Shown in pieces: positions 46,255-58,670 of a stretch of DNA of 64,000 nucleotides. Position numbers and translations under genes: made by a program. Below the pieces are notes generated by a model, which saw only the letters and a program-made list of their open reading frames with translations, ran no database searches and was not told where the DNA came from. The stretch comes from Antilocapra americana (taxonomy: Eukaryota > Chordata > Mammalia > Artiodactyla > Antilocapridae): NCBI GenBank assembly GCA_007570785.1, contig ML660201.1, forward strand, positions 49,570,316 to 49,634,315, in the 5' to 3' direction. Each line of letters opens with the position of its first letter. The stretch's first letter is position 1.

Positions 46255-46747
46255 TTGAAGTAATTACTGATGTAGAAGAAATTGCAAAAATAGTATAGAA
46301 AGTTCTCATGTACCCTCTACCCAGGCATATATTACTACTAACATAAAAATAAAAACTAAAAAAGAAAAATATATAGACTCCTATACACACAAGAGCCAGT
46401 CTGAGAGTTCCCAAAGGCCAAATCTGAGATAATTTGAGAAACAAATAACCACAGTAACGGATTATAAAACACAGGGGAAAGATGCATGAGTTCATACTAA
46501 TATAAATGAACATTTGAATAAGTAAATAAGGAGGAGATGGGACAGTTCTTCACAGTAGATTTCCAATTAATAAATGTAGAAGGAATGATAGAAATAGGAA
46601 ATCAGCAATAGACAAAAAGCACTGTAATAACTGCTCTCCAAAAGTATTATTAATGGATGCTAAATTAATGGGCAAAAGAAGGAGAAAGAGGATATTTGCC
46701 AGTCTCAAGGTATCTCAGGATAATTATTAATTACAAAGGGAAAAACA
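46255..46747 (+). repeat. Ancient L1-like 3' sequence, split by BovB
   Basis: 'aaattgcaaaaatagtatagaaagttctcatgtaccctctacccaggc' and, after the BovB, 'ggtcataaaagacaaggaatgtctgag...aaaaggagacatgacaattaaatgcaatgtgggatcctg' (to about 48010) are widespread old L1-type 3' sequences. Confidence 0.55.
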
Positions 46748-46760
46748 GTAACTGAGCAGA

Positions 46761-47702
46761 TCAGTTCAGTTCAGTCGCTCAGTCAAGTCTGACTCTGTGA
46801 CTCCACGGACTGAAGCATGCCGGGCCTCCCTGTCCATCACTAACTCCTGGAGCTTACTCAAATTCATGTCCATTGAGTCAGTGATGCCATCCAACCATTG
46901 CATCCTCTGTCGTCCCCTTCTCCTCCTGTCCTCAATCCTTCCCAGCATCAGGGTCTTTTCTAATGAGTCAGTTCTTCCCATCAGGTGGCCAAAGTATTGG
47001 AGTTTCAGCTCCAGCATCAGCCCTTCCCATGAATATTCAGGACTAATCTCCTTTAGGATGGACTGGTTGGATCTCCTTGCAGTCCAAGGGACTCCTAAGA
47101 GTCTACCCCAACATCACAGTTCAAAAGCATCAATTCTTTGGTGCTCAACTTTCTTTATAGTCTTAACTCTCACATCCATACTTGACAACTGGAAAAACCA
47201 TAGCTTTTACCAGACAGACCTTTGTTGGCAAAGTAACGTCTCTGCTTTTTAATATGCTGTCTAGGTTGATCATGGCTTTTCTTCCAAGGATCAAGCATCC
47301 TTTAATTTCATGGCTGCAGTCATCATCCGCAGTGATTTTGGAGCCCAAGAAAAGAAAGTCTGTCACTGTTTCCATTGTTTCCTCATCTATTTCCCAGGAA
47401 GTGATGGGACCAGATGCCATGATCTTAGTTTTCTGAATGTTGAGTTTTAGGCCAACTTTTTCACTCTCCTGTTTCACTTTCATCAAGAGGCTCTTTAGTT
47501 CTTCTTCACTTTCTGCCATAAGGGTGTGTCATCTGCATACCTGAGGTTATTGATATTTCTCCTGGCAATCTTGATTCCAGCTTGTGCTTCATCCAGCCCA
47601 GCATTTCTCATGATGTACTCTATATATAAGTTAAATAAGCAGAGTGACAATATATAGCCTTTACGTACTCCTTTCCCAATTTGGAACCAGTCATGTTCCA
47701 TG
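46761..47702 (-). mobile_element. BovB LINE, 5'-truncated
   Basis: Reversed: terminus at 46761 ('tcagttcagttcagtcgctcag') back to the reverse-transcriptase region at 47700 ('ggaaccagtcatgttccat'). 13-bp duplication gtaactgagcaga / gtaactgaacaga (46748-46760, 47703-47715). The catalytic YADD box is still readable on the minus strand near 47530. Confidence 0.95.
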
Positions 47703-48379
47703 GTAACTGAACAGATACCCACCACCTTAATTAAGAGGTCAAAGACAACATCACCTATATAACAAGACATGCTGATATCATGGATCCCTAATATGATTCA
47801 TAATATCACTTTTGATGTTCTTGACAAACTGCATTACCTCAATCTAACCATGAGAAAATCTCAAACCCAAATTGAAGGACAATCTACAATCTGTCTGCTC
47901 AGTACTATTCAGAAGTGGCAAGGTCATAAAAGACAAGGAATGTCTGAGAAACTGTCCCAAACAAAAGGAGACATGACAATTAAATGCAATGTGGGATCCT
48001 GTGCAGAGTGTAAACTATAAAAGGAGATTAGCAGAAAAACTAATGAGTGTATCAGTTAGGATTCTTGGTTGTAAGCAACATAAACCCTCAAGATTTATTG
48101 CAAAACCATCAGGGTGTGGCAGAGGAAGCTAGACTTGAACCTAGGCAGACTGGCTCCATAAGTCCAGCTCCTAACCACTGCATTTTTCTTCCTTTTGACA
48201 AATAAACAAGCCTTTAACTAAGACTTTGTGTTCCAGGTACATAGACACAAATTAAACAAAGAGGTGGTCCTTGAACTCAACCACAGCCATGTTGCTATCC
48301 CCCATCGACAGCATAGTGCCAGACTCCTGGCAGTTGCATAATAAATGGCAATGAAATGAACCAATAAACCAACCTGGTA

Positions 48380-48715
48380 GCTAGCCTCCAAGATGGCTGC
48401 CCATGTTCCCCACTTCCTGATATTGACTCTTCAGGCAGTTTACTCCCATACAGAACAGCATCGTTTACATGGCTAGAAACTAGAATCTCCTGCTAAACAC
48501 TGTGTGAGGGAGCCATTTTGGAAGCAGATCCTTGAGTCCCGGTCAAGCCTTCAGATGACTACAGCCCTGGCTAGCATCTTGATTTCAACCATTTAGCTTA
48601 CCTGTTCCAAATTACTGAAACACTCAAACTGTGTGATAATACTTATTATTGCTTTAGGTAGCTAAGTATTGGGGCAGTTTGTCACCCAGCAATAAATAAC
48701 TAATACAGTCACAGA
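48380..48715 (+). repeat. MLT1-type MaLR LTR
   Basis: 'agcctccaagatggctgcccatgttccccacttcc' to 'gtcacccagcaataaataactaatacag' carries the MLT1 end signature (aataact aatacag). Confidence 0.7.
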
Positions 48716-49204
48716 ATGAATCAAATGCCAGATCTATTCTTTCCCTGCTGTGTCTCATGCTTACCATCACAGCACTGTCATGATATTTGATGTTAACATG
48801 CCTGCATCACCTGATGCCCTGAGGAGAGAAATGGCCTGGACCTAGGGGAAATCTAATCAGTACCCATGCAAGGGAAGCTCAGAAATGTGGGAGAATTACC
48901 CAATGGGGAAAGCCTTTGACCAACAAGGACTGGGAACCAATGGGAAAATGCTTCTTTCTCCCCCACCCATGCAAGGTCTTCCTATGGCTCGTCAGGTCAA
49001 CGTGAATCCAGCAACCAGGTGCACCCAGTGATGGCCACTTCCATGCCACATTCTTGCCAGCTTCACTCCCCATTTCTCATTCCGGCTCCCTGGAATCCTG
49101 TTCCTCAGTAAAATACTTGCATGGAAACCTCTGTCTTAGATTCTGCTTTCTCAGGAACCAGGCCAAAATAAGCATTACAACATTCGAATGAAATGTATTT
49201 ATAC

Positions 49205-49370
49205 ATTTCTCAGTGTCCTGGAGGAGGCTGAGGCATGGATCCACATTATCACTCCCATTTTAGAGAGGAAGAAACTGAGGCCAGAAGAAGTCAAGTGATT
49301 AGAAACACAATACTTATGTGCTGGAGCTCAAACCTGCCAACTTCTCTGGACCCCGCATTTAGTGGTCTTC
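49205..49370 (-). repeat. MIR
   Basis: 'cacattatcactcccattttagagaggaagaaactgaggcc' reversed MIR. Confidence 0.8.
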
Positions 49371-49461
49371 CCATTATACCCACAGTCCAGCAGTTCTCAA
49401 ATCCTCCCATTTCAGAATCCCATTATCCTCTTAAAAATTAATGAAGACCCCCCCCAAGAGC

Positions 49462-49560
49462 TTTTGTAAGCTCCCTGAAGGCAGGGACCCACTTTCTCAG
49501 TTACATGTGCCTTCCCTGTCCCCACGGAATACACACACAGTAGGCGGTTAGTTCTTCAGA
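49462..49560. repeat. L2 3'-end fragment
   Basis: 'gtaagctccctgaaggcagggacccactttctcag...cacacacagtaggcgg' is an L2 terminal part. Confidence 0.65.
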
Positions 49561-49767
49561 GAGGATGAAAGGAAAATGGAAGGAAAGACAACCCCAGATC
49601 CAGCCTGACTGTGGTGTTACCTACCCCACCATCACACCAGTTCATCCTCTGGGTGCCCCTGCCTGTCATGAGCACTGCCCCTTCACGAATGTTCCACACT
49701 GATCACCAGTTAGAGCCTGGAAGCAGGGAGGAGCTGCAGACAGTCAAATCAACATTATCGACCATGC

Positions 49768-49965
49768 AACATTTATAAGCACATACGGTATGCCAGGCAC
49801 TGTTCTATCATTTTACATCGATGGTATTTAAAAATCCCTATTTCTCAGCTGGTATCATTTTCACAATGAGGGAAACTGAGGCACAGAGAAGTTAAATTAC
49901 CTGTCCACAGTTATAAAATGAGTAAGTGGAGGATCTAGGTCTGCTCCAGACTCTCCCAGCTTAAC
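49768..49965 (-). repeat. MIR
   Basis: 'tatgccaggcactgttctatcattttacatcg...aatgagggaaactgaggcacagagaagttaaattacctg', a long reversed copy. Confidence 0.85.
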
Positions 49966-50539
49966 CATTCCTCAGTGCTGCCTCTCAGAGTAGGAAAGAA
50001 TAATCTGGAAGGGGCTGCAACAAGACAGGGGCACCTAAAGGGAGATGATGAGGCCTTAGAGGGGGAAAAACAGCCCAGGAAGCAGCACCCAGTCCACACT
50101 CAGCCTTGCATCACATATAAATATACCCAAGTCCAGAGGTGTGCAAGTCATGTTTCACAACCAGCTCTATGGAGTCGCAAGGGCTGACTTGTAAGCATTT
50201 GCTCATTTCCATGGTGCAAACATTTTTCCACCATGGCTGATTTCAAGAGACCCATGGCTTAAAATCACTTTACAAAATTCATGAATATGAAATATTCATG
50301 AATATTTAATATATGGGCTCTTGTGAGCCTGTATAGTGCAGCGCCAATACACCAACATACAAGCCAGCCCCGCAGCGCTGACCTGGACCCTAGACACGCA
50401 GCAACACACAGGACACCACCTGGCATGAGATAGGCTACTAAGGGCATTACAGAGATGGTGACATAGCAACTCAGAACACATAAAAAATTTTGTCAGGGCC
50501 ACAAATCTATGAAGAAACCAAACAGGGACTCAAATCCAG

Positions 50540-50700
50540 GTCTCTAAACCTGCACTGTCCAGAATGGTAGCCATGAATCACAGGTGATTACTGAAAGCTT
50601 GACATGGGGCTGGTCCAAACTGAGATATTGCTGCAAGTGTAAAATAGCAATTTTGAAGACTTCGTAAGAGGAAAAAAGACTGTTAAGATATACCATTTAT
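50540..50700 (+). repeat. Ancient DNA-transposon-like remnant
   Basis: 'ctgcactgtccagaatggtagccatgaatcacaggtgattactgaaagcttgacatggggctggtccaaactgagatattgctgcaagtgtaaaata' resembles the common 'gtccaatagggtagccactagccacatgtggc' repeat. Family not certain. Confidence 0.5.
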
Positions 50701-50918
50701 ATATTTATACTGACTATATGTTGAAATGATAATTTTTGGTATGCTTGGTTAAATAAAATACATTTTTGAAATTGATTTTCTTTCTTTCCTAATGCAGTTT
50801 CTGGAAAATTTAAAGTTACAAATTTAGCTCACATTTTATTTCTAAGTATGACTACACTTAGTATGACTCTTGGTCTAGTACTCTCTTTGCAAAGCACCAG
50901 GCGTTTCCCGTATTTCCT

Positions 50919-51140
50919 GCGTGTGCTCAGTTGCTCAGCTGTGTCTGACTCTTTGAGACCCCATGAACTGTAGCCCACCATGCTCCTCTGTCCGTGGAAT
51001 TCTCCAGGCAAGAATACTAGAGTGCGTTGCCATTTCCTCCTCCTAGTGAAACTTCCCAACCCAGGGATCAAAGCCCCATCCCTTGTGTCTCCTGCAGTGG
51101 GAAGCGGATTCTTTACCACTGAAACACCTAGGAAGCCTTC
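50919..51140 (-). mobile_element. Bov-tA SINE
   Basis: Reversed: 'cgtgtgctcagttgctcagctgtgtctgactc' to 'gaaacacctaggaagcc'. No clear duplication seen. Confidence 0.92.
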
Positions 51141-51141
51141 T

Positions 51142-53500
51142 CATCCCCAGAGATCCCCCAAATCCTTATAAGTTCCTGTGTAAGCACAAGTGCACACACA
51201 AAATTTCACTTGCACAGGAGAATTCACACTCTCTGCCCCCACCCCAACAGTCACCACTTACCCAGCAGAGGCACTCAAGGAAACAGGCTCGAGGCCACAA
51301 AGATACACACCCCCTGAGACCTGCCCACAGAGCAGCTGCCTGAGGACCTCCCCGTCTCCCCCTCTGCTGGACTTGAGGGAAACTGCTAATTTAGACCATC
51401 TACTGGAGATGACTCCTACCCACTGATCAGTGGTGCTCTGTATGACAAAGTAGTGGGCAAGTGGCAGGGAGCACCTTTACCTGTAGCGTCCGTCTCTTTG
51501 AGAGGTTCTTCCGAGAGAAGAATGTTTGCCTCTGCACTGAAATATCACCCCCTGTGAATCTGTGCAGCAGCCTTGAGGATCAGCAGCAATGATCCTTCTA
51601 TTCGGACCCGGCTTTTCCCAAGCTATTCTTCTTAAAGTTTCTGGCTTGAATTTTCCTGATATCAGGTGCCCATGACAGAGGTAACCATATCAGAAGCCCA
51701 CTGCTGACTGCTTCACAGTGAATTTGCACACCTTTGTGTGCAAAGCAGGAAAATGAACACATTTTCTTTGAGGCTCCTCTACTTCACCCACCAGCACACT
51801 TGTTCAGCACACTGCTGGCTGTGCTCTGGCCTCACCGCACTCACTGCCTCATAACTTTTAGGGCTATTTCCAAGTTCACAGTCGGTGAGCATCTCCAAAG
51901 GGTTTTATTCTTCTTCCCTTAAGCAGAAAAACAGCAGTCTGGTTCAGGTGACATTAATCTGACAATCAGATGGCGGTAATTATCCAAATACAGCCTTCAG
52001 ATTCCATAAACAGGCACTGTCACAGCCCTCACGGCGGCCCAGCAGGACCTGCCTTGCAGAGGTCTCGGCGGCCCCTGGCATCCATCACAACAACCAGCGA
52101 GGGTTTATAAAGGCGCCTCACGAAAAACAGGTAGGCTCTGGAGATGTAGCCTTCCTGCTCATAACTGCTTAATTAGACAGAATACTGCCTGCTGGATTCA
52201 AATCAGTTGAGCTTCTGTACACACAGCTGACTACAGAAGGCTCTGGGCTGAGGGTGGGAAGGGCAACGACAGAAGATTCTAGAATCTCTCTCACTACAGG
52301 ATGAAGCCTAGCTTAGGAAAATAGAGGTGAAGCTCTTATCCCTCACTGCCATCAACTGGTTTTGAGACCTGGACACATAGAAGTTCCTCTAGGCCTTTGT
52401 TCTGTCCTCAGTAAAACAAGATGGTGGTGAGTTGGCCTTCCTCAGAATCTGCAGTATCAGGGCTACATGCAGCAGAAAATGGAAGTTCAAATTCGTTTGT
52501 CATTTGTTATCTCACACAAAAGGCAAAAGAGAATGCGCCTCAGGCAAGGGACAGCCGGCAGCTGCATACCATTGGAGGTCCAGGTTCCTTCTCTACAAGG
52601 TAGCTGTGGCCCCTCTGGACGAACAGCCCCACTCCGACCATTCACAGGCGACAACGCCTGTCTATCCTTGTGGAGAGAAGGAAAACTTTCCCAGAGGCTC
52701 CGCCCAGAGACGTCCCTTCACATCTCATTGGAGGAACTTGGTCATATGCCCACTCCTGAACCAATCATTGGTCGGGAGCATAGGACTATTTGGATTAGCT
52801 AGGAACCAATCTGGGTTTAACTCTGAGTCATCTTCCTCTGAGTGATTGAAAGGGGAAGATGGCACCTGCAAAGTACGGAGGTTCGGTTCATAAGAGGGGA
52901 CATGGGATTAGATCCGAAATGGGCAGCCTGCAGTGTGTGCCATAGATACCACTTACATTTAAATGGCAAACAGAACAGATCCTGTCCTCTTCCCATCTGA
53001 CCGCCTTCCTCCATTTCTCCCTTCTTCCTTTTTTATCCTTTTAATCTCTATTCCAGTTATAACTGGAGGGAATATAAACCAAATCAAACTGGCTTAAGAC
53101 TTTAAAAAAATTACTGGCTTATGTAACTGAAAAGTTGAAGAGGAGATTGGCTCAGCTTGATCCAAGGATTTGAGTGGTATCAGCAAGGAGGGCTAGACTT
53201 TTCCATCTCTTCATTGTCAGCTCTGTGCCAGCTTATTTCTCAGGCCAACTCTCTCTATTTATTAGCTAATGTGGCCTTTGGCAACTCAAAACTTCCACAA
53301 TCCCCAATTCAAGGCTCTGGAAAGACAATGTTCCAGTTAATAGGAACCGTCTATCCAGTTAAATATATATTCCTGAATTAGAAAATCACTCTTGAAGGTT
53401 AGTGACATAAAACTGTTTCTTACGCTTATGGAGTCTAGGGACCAGGGATTCAGGTAGGGCATAGCAGGATTGGCTGTTCTCTGTTCCACAGTGTTTGGGG
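51142..53500. other. Repeat-poor intergenic DNA
   Basis: About 2.3 kb with no young repeat. A weak MIR is at 52340-52435. 52600-52800 resembles an old unclassified repeat ('cttggtcatatgcccactcctgaaccaatcattgg'). Overlapping forward open frames at 52421-52845 have no recognisable domain. 51950-52245 is the best candidate regulatory element here. Confidence 0.5.
51950..52245. promoter_or_regulatory. Candidate conserved non-coding element / enhancer
   Basis: No repeat signature. It includes 'aatcagatggcggtaattatcc' (E-box-like CAGATG beside a TAATTA homeodomain core), a second TTAATTAG core, a 'tttataaaggcgcc' word and several CpGs (cacggcggccc, tctcggcggcc) outside any island. Conservation is a guess made from composition only. 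Confidence 0.3.
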
Positions 53501-53504
53501 TCTC

Positions 53505-54305
53505 AGCCGGTATCTTAGTCTGCTTAGATTGCCATAACAAAATATCATGGATTGAGTGACTTAAACAACAGAAATTTATTTTCTCACAGTCTGGAGGCTG
53601 TAAGTCTAAGATCAAGGTACCAGCACAGTCACGTTCTGGTGTAGGTTTCTTCCTGGACTGGAGACAACTGCCTTATTGCTATGTACTCACAGGTCTCTCA
53701 GGGACTGCTTGCGACAGTTCTCTGAGGTCCCATCTCATAAGGGCACCAATCCTGTCATGAGGCCATCACCTCCATGACCTCATCTGACCCTAATATCCTC
53801 CCAAAGGTGCCATCTCCAAATACCGTCATGTTAGGGATTCACATATATTCAGATATATAAAGAAAGCTGAGTGCCAAAGAACTGATGCTTTTAAACTGTG
53901 GTGTTGGAGAAGACTCTTGAGTGTCCCTTATACTGCAAAGAGATCAAAGCAGTCCATCCTAAAGGAAATCAGTCCTGAATATTCATTGGAAGGACTGATG
54001 ATGAAGCTGAAGCTCCAATACTTTGGCCACCTGATGCGAAGAACTGACTCATTAGAAAAGACCTTGATGCTGGGAAAGATTGAAGGCAAGAGAATAAGGG
54101 GATGATAGATGATGAGATGGTTGGATGGCATCACCAACGCGATAGACATGAGTTTGAGTAAGCTCCAGGAGTTGGTGATGGACAGGGAAGTCAGGTGTGC
54201 AGAAGTCCATGGGGTCACAAAGGGTTGGACACGACTGAGCGACTGAACTGAACTGAGGGATTCACGTATGAATCTGGAGGTACAACACACAGTCCATGAT
54301 AGCCA
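53505..54305 (-). repeat. MLT1-type MaLR LTR split by BovB
   Basis: Reversed MLT1: 'tatcttagtctgcttagattgccataacaaaatatcatgg' to 'ctccaaataccgtcatgttagggattcac', then after the BovB 'attcacgtatgaatctggaggtacaacacacagtccatgatag'. Confidence 0.9.
53846..54255 (+). mobile_element. BovB 3' fragment nested in MLT1
   Basis: About 410 bases from 'agaaagctgagtgccaaagaactgatgc' to 'gactgaactgaactg'. Duplication agggattcacata / agggattcacgta (53833-53845, 54256-54268). Confidence 0.94.
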
Positions 54306-55365
54306 GCGAGACTCAAGTGACTAGAGGCTGGTTTCATCTAAGTACTTTCTCACTCCATGTCTGGCACAAGGGGTGTGATGACTCAAATGACTACGGACTC
54401 ATATTCCCTCCCCTCCTCTCCTGTCTTCTCTGGTCTGGCAGCTCACGGCTCTAAGAGCAAGTGTTTCAACAAACAAGACAGAAACCACATGATCTTTTAA
54501 GCTGAATCCTTAAATGTCAGCTGGTATTACTTACATCATATTCCGTGCTCAGAGCAGTTACAATCCTGCCTAAATTCAAGGAGAAAGTCACGGGCTACAA
54601 TTTAAAGGCTGGAAATATCAAAGAATTTGTGGTCACAATTTAAAACCACAAGGGGTCCCTCTCTCTCCCAGAGTCCGCAGGAGAGGACACTGGTCTTGCT
54701 GGTGTCCTAGGATCACCTCTGGGCCAGTTACCATCAGCACATGGATGTGGTGTCTGTCCTACGCGGCCAGTCCTGGGTATAAGCTCCAACTTGTGTCATC
54801 TGATGAATGCATGACCTTGAAAAGAAAGGGCTCCACTGAGGAGCACATGTAGGCCAGCAGGAACCTTTGACTTCATGGCTACGATCTATTATCCTTAAAA
54901 TGATAAATGTACAGATTCTGTCCCAACATTTCATGTGAGTATAAATCGAGAAAGAAGGATAGCTACAGGTAAATAAAATGAACACTGTGCCCAAGCAGAC
55001 TCCTGGTAAGGCCCTGGTTCCACCTCTGCTACCCTTCCCTGCCTTTCTTCTCATCTGCACCTGAGCTGACCTTCAGGGTATAACTTCAGCTCATTCTCCC
55101 TCCTGACACACCCTGATCACCCCAGACTATGGCGGTTTCCTCCTTCCCCAAGCAAGCCCACTGCACATCCTCGTCCAGCCCTATTCTCTGCATTTGTCTT
55201 CTCCCTCCCGTCTCTCCCAGAGCCCACCTGCAAACTTGGCAACTCCACCCCCAGGAAGGATTCACCCCTGAAGCAGGAGGAGGTTAAGGGATTCCAGGGA
55301 TTCTGTATTGCCTGTTAACTCTGGTTGCCACTTCAGTTCTAATGACTAGGTTCTTAACTTGTGCC
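54306..55365. other. No gene or clear repeat
   Basis: Nothing recognised; CT-rich at 55080-55230. Confidence 0.45.
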
Positions 55366-55379
55366 CCACAACAGTTATG

Positions 55380-55510
55380 ACAACCAATATTTCCAAGCTC
55401 TGTCTACATGCTTTACATGTGCATTCCCATTTCATAGTAAAAACAATTCTAACATTTCCTTCCCATTTTACAGACGCAGCAGGAGCACGGAGAAGGTAAG
55501 TAACCTGCCC
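55380..55510 (-). repeat. MIR
   Basis: 'ctctgtctacatgctttacatgtgcattcc...cccattttacagacgcagcaggagcacgg' reversed MIR, followed at 55600-55760 by an antisense old L1-like 3' piece ('aacatcttacgtaactgtcag'). Confidence 0.7.
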
Positions 55511-55866
55511 CCTTTCAAGGGAGAGAACACAGATCTACCTCTTCATATGGAAGCGGCAAACTCTTGGAAGACCATGTTGCATCAACTTTTAGAAAATACA
55601 ATCTATCGCTCCATGCTTTCCTTCTTAAAAATTGCCTTTTACACTCAAATAATTATGAAGATTTGCAAAGACGGCACTGAAAATTCCTGTATGCTCTTCC
55701 CCCAGGTCTCTCTGTTGTTAAATTAACATCTTACGTAACTGTCAGTTATTTATCACGGCACATACAATCCCTAGGTCTCCATGACATCCTCTGATCTGGG
55801 CAGCTTCTCTCTTTCTGTATCTTTCACAACCAAGTTACTTTGGAAGAGGACTGGGTCAGGCATACA

Positions 55867-56040
55867 CTCTCTCTCTTTTTTTAAGTCTTTATTGAATTTG
55901 TTACAGTATTTCTCTGCTTTATGTTTTAGTTTTCTGGTTGTGAGGCACGTGGTATCGTAGCTCCTTTGCCAGAAATCAAACCTGTACCCCCTGCATTGGA
56001 AGGTGAAGTCTTAACCATTGGACCACCAGGGAAATCCCAT
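55867..56040 (-). mobile_element. Short CHR-like SINE
   Basis: T-rich tail, 'ggttgtgaggcacgtggtatcgtagctcc' and 'ccattggaccaccagggaaatccc' head. Possible duplication catac.ctc at both sides. Confidence 0.8.
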
Positions 56041-56659
56041 ACTCTCATTTTGATAAGTACACAAATCTCACATCCTGCCTTAAGGATGTATGAAATGTTA
56101 AAAGTAAATAAAATTCCATGACCACAAAGTTTCTATTTTATTGCATGTTTTCCCTACTGCACATGACCGTATAGAGACTGTGATTTGGTCACTCAGAGAT
56201 CTGGGCCCTCTGTTTTATATGGAAAACTATGAAGTGCCTAATCTGAGCCTCACTTTCTACATTTTGATAATAAAGGGGTGGGAGTGGGGTGGGCCAGAGG
56301 ATCTCCTAGCTCTGCCTCAGCCCTGAAATTGATCCTAGAAAATCAATTTTATGAACTTAAAATAGATTTTTCCCACCCTTAATCTACACTGATTTTAAGG
56401 TAACTAAATAATAGTAACTAAGTTTGTTTTAAAGCCTGAGACCTAAATTGTCTGTCTCTGGACATTCTTCTCACTCTCCCTTTTCCCCACCAGACTTCAC
56501 ATCTTGAAGGGTGGGGTGAACCTCAAGGATCATCATGCTGCAGCACTCAGCAGAATAGCCAGGCTCGGTCAGCAGTCAGGAAATGTGATGATGAATGAAC
56601 CCACTTGCAGACAGATGGCCCCATTTGCCTCCTTGTTGCTCTGTTTCTAATTTCATTAA

Positions 56660-56928
56660 CTTAAAAAATTTTATTAATTTTATTTAATTTTTGGTTGCGC
56701 TAGGTCTTCATTGCCATGAGCCTGTTTTCTGCAGTTGCAGTGAGTAGGGGCTACTCTTCGTGGCATTGTACAGGCTCCTCACTGTAGTGGCTTCTCTTGT
56801 TGGGGAACATGGCTCTTGGGCACATAGTCTCAGTAGCTGTGCCGCACAGCATGTGGAATCTTCCTGGACCAGGGATTGAATCTGTGTAAGGCAGATTCTT
56901 TAACACTGAGCCACCTGGGAAACTCCTC
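56660..56928 (-). mobile_element. CHR-type SINE
   Basis: 'tttggttgcgctaggtcttcattgcc...ctgcagttgcagtgagtaggggctac...gagccacctgggaaactcc'. Confidence 0.85.
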
Positions 56929-56929
56929 C

Positions 56930-58668
56930 ATCGACTTTAGACCAAGACGATTAGGCCCAGCATTTGGAGGTGAGGCTTGGAGGCTCACTGCAGCGCCAGC
57001 TTTGATTCCAGTGGCTTACCCCACCCTGCCCTCCCTGAAACTGAAGGATGCCATTTGGAAGTCACTGGACAGCAAGAGACCACTCAGTTATTCTGGAAAC
57101 CTAACCCTCCTCCATTTCTGCGCACCTTGACCAAATCGCCTGTCAACCATGCCCTGAACCTGCTGACCCGCCCCTGGCTGCCAGGCACGTGGGGACACCA
57201 CACTTTATCCTAGAGGAACTGCATTTCTTGTTTCTCTCTTTTAAAGACAGAAACCCATTTCCTTTCAAACAGGATCCGACAAAAATCTATTGAACATTTT
57301 TCCTCCCTTTGGTCTCTTGGTAAGATAGATTTGGGTTTTGATTCTGTCAGAATGAGAAATTTGCCTTGTTCTATAAGATCAGAGGTTGGAAGGGCTTCTC
57401 TTTTCTTTCCCTTTCATTCATTTCTTTTAAGCCCTCAAAGGCAGGGGCTGACAAGGCAGCTGCATCTGACTCAGGACTCCCTAGCACACACCTCGGCATA
57501 GCCAGCCAAGCTCCATCGCCCAGGAGCCCATCCCAGGCACTGGGTTTTGGTGGCACATCATACACAGAAAACTCGAGGCTGTGCCACGCACGTCCTCATC
57601 CATGATGGGGCACCTGTCAGGTATGAGGACACCCCCTCTTGATGAAGCACTGCCACTCCAAAGGCCTGCCTTGTTTAATGAAAGGAATGAGTGGAGATCC
57701 CGCCTCTACACTGCCTGTGACCAGGAGCAGGTCACTGGGCCTCTCAGACCTGAGTCTCAGCTGGAAAATATGGGGCTTAGACAGATGGGTCTTTTGTGAT
57801 ATAGTGGTCCTTGTCCCACTGATGCTGATACAGCAAAATGGCCACTGTGCTCAGGGTCCCATATTAACCCAATTCAATTCACTCTGTAATAAAACATAAA
57901 GTGTTTCTCCCCAAGTTTAAGTACCATTAAGCTTCTCTTTATCCTGGTTTTGTTGTTGTTAGATTTGTTTTTTGTCTGTGTGTGGCAGTAGCTACAAAAA
58001 TGACACTGCAGTTTAAATAGAGTGAATGAGGAAATGAAAGAGAATCTCAGAGGCAGGGCAAGAGTGAAAGATAACATTTTCAAACACAGCAAAGGTGACT
58101 GATAGGTGAGTTGTTTGCTTGTTGGCGTCTTCCCCTTTCTCTACTGCTGGGTTCTCTTTTGATGAACCCTATTTTGTCCATTGGAGATACTCTGCAGGGA
58201 CAATCAGTCAAGCTTCCCTGCCTACTGAGACGAGGATCCAGCAAGGGCCCCAGACAAGGCTGGTTAACTCTGCTTCCCAGGAAGATGGAGAGGGGACCAG
58301 TACCAAGCCCAGGAGCCATTGGGAAGGGCTCCACTCAGGGCCTGGTTGCCCAAAGAGTGCCTGCATTCCTCCCTGCCATCTAGATGCTCCTGTCTTCCCG
58401 AGTCCCAGATGTTCAGCTTTGTCTTCAACTTGGCGTCACCCATGTCCTTCTACTGAATCCCAACTTTCACTCAACAGAATCAGAATCTGTTGCTTGCAAC
58501 CAAGAACTCTAAATCTAATGGACATTTGATTTCTCCTCTCCTCGTTTCAATGTTTCCTAAAAGCACAAAGAAGAAAAGACAAAAGCGACAAGGGACAGAA
58601 GGGAAATATCGAAGTTTTTAAAATGTGTTTTAGCCACAGAGCCTTTTTTCTCTAATTAAATCTAATGT
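56930..58668. other. No gene; one MIR
   Basis: A forward MIR lies at 57700-57800 ('ctgcctgtgaccaggagcaggtcactgggcctctcagacctgagtctcagctgg'). Open frames at 57366-57605 and 58111-58529 carry no domain. Confidence 0.45.
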
Positions 58669-58670
58669 GG

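Noticed and set aside
52432..52845. 137-codon open frame overlapping others at the same place
   Set aside because: Several frames are open over the same DNA and part looks like an old repeat; no protein family recognised.
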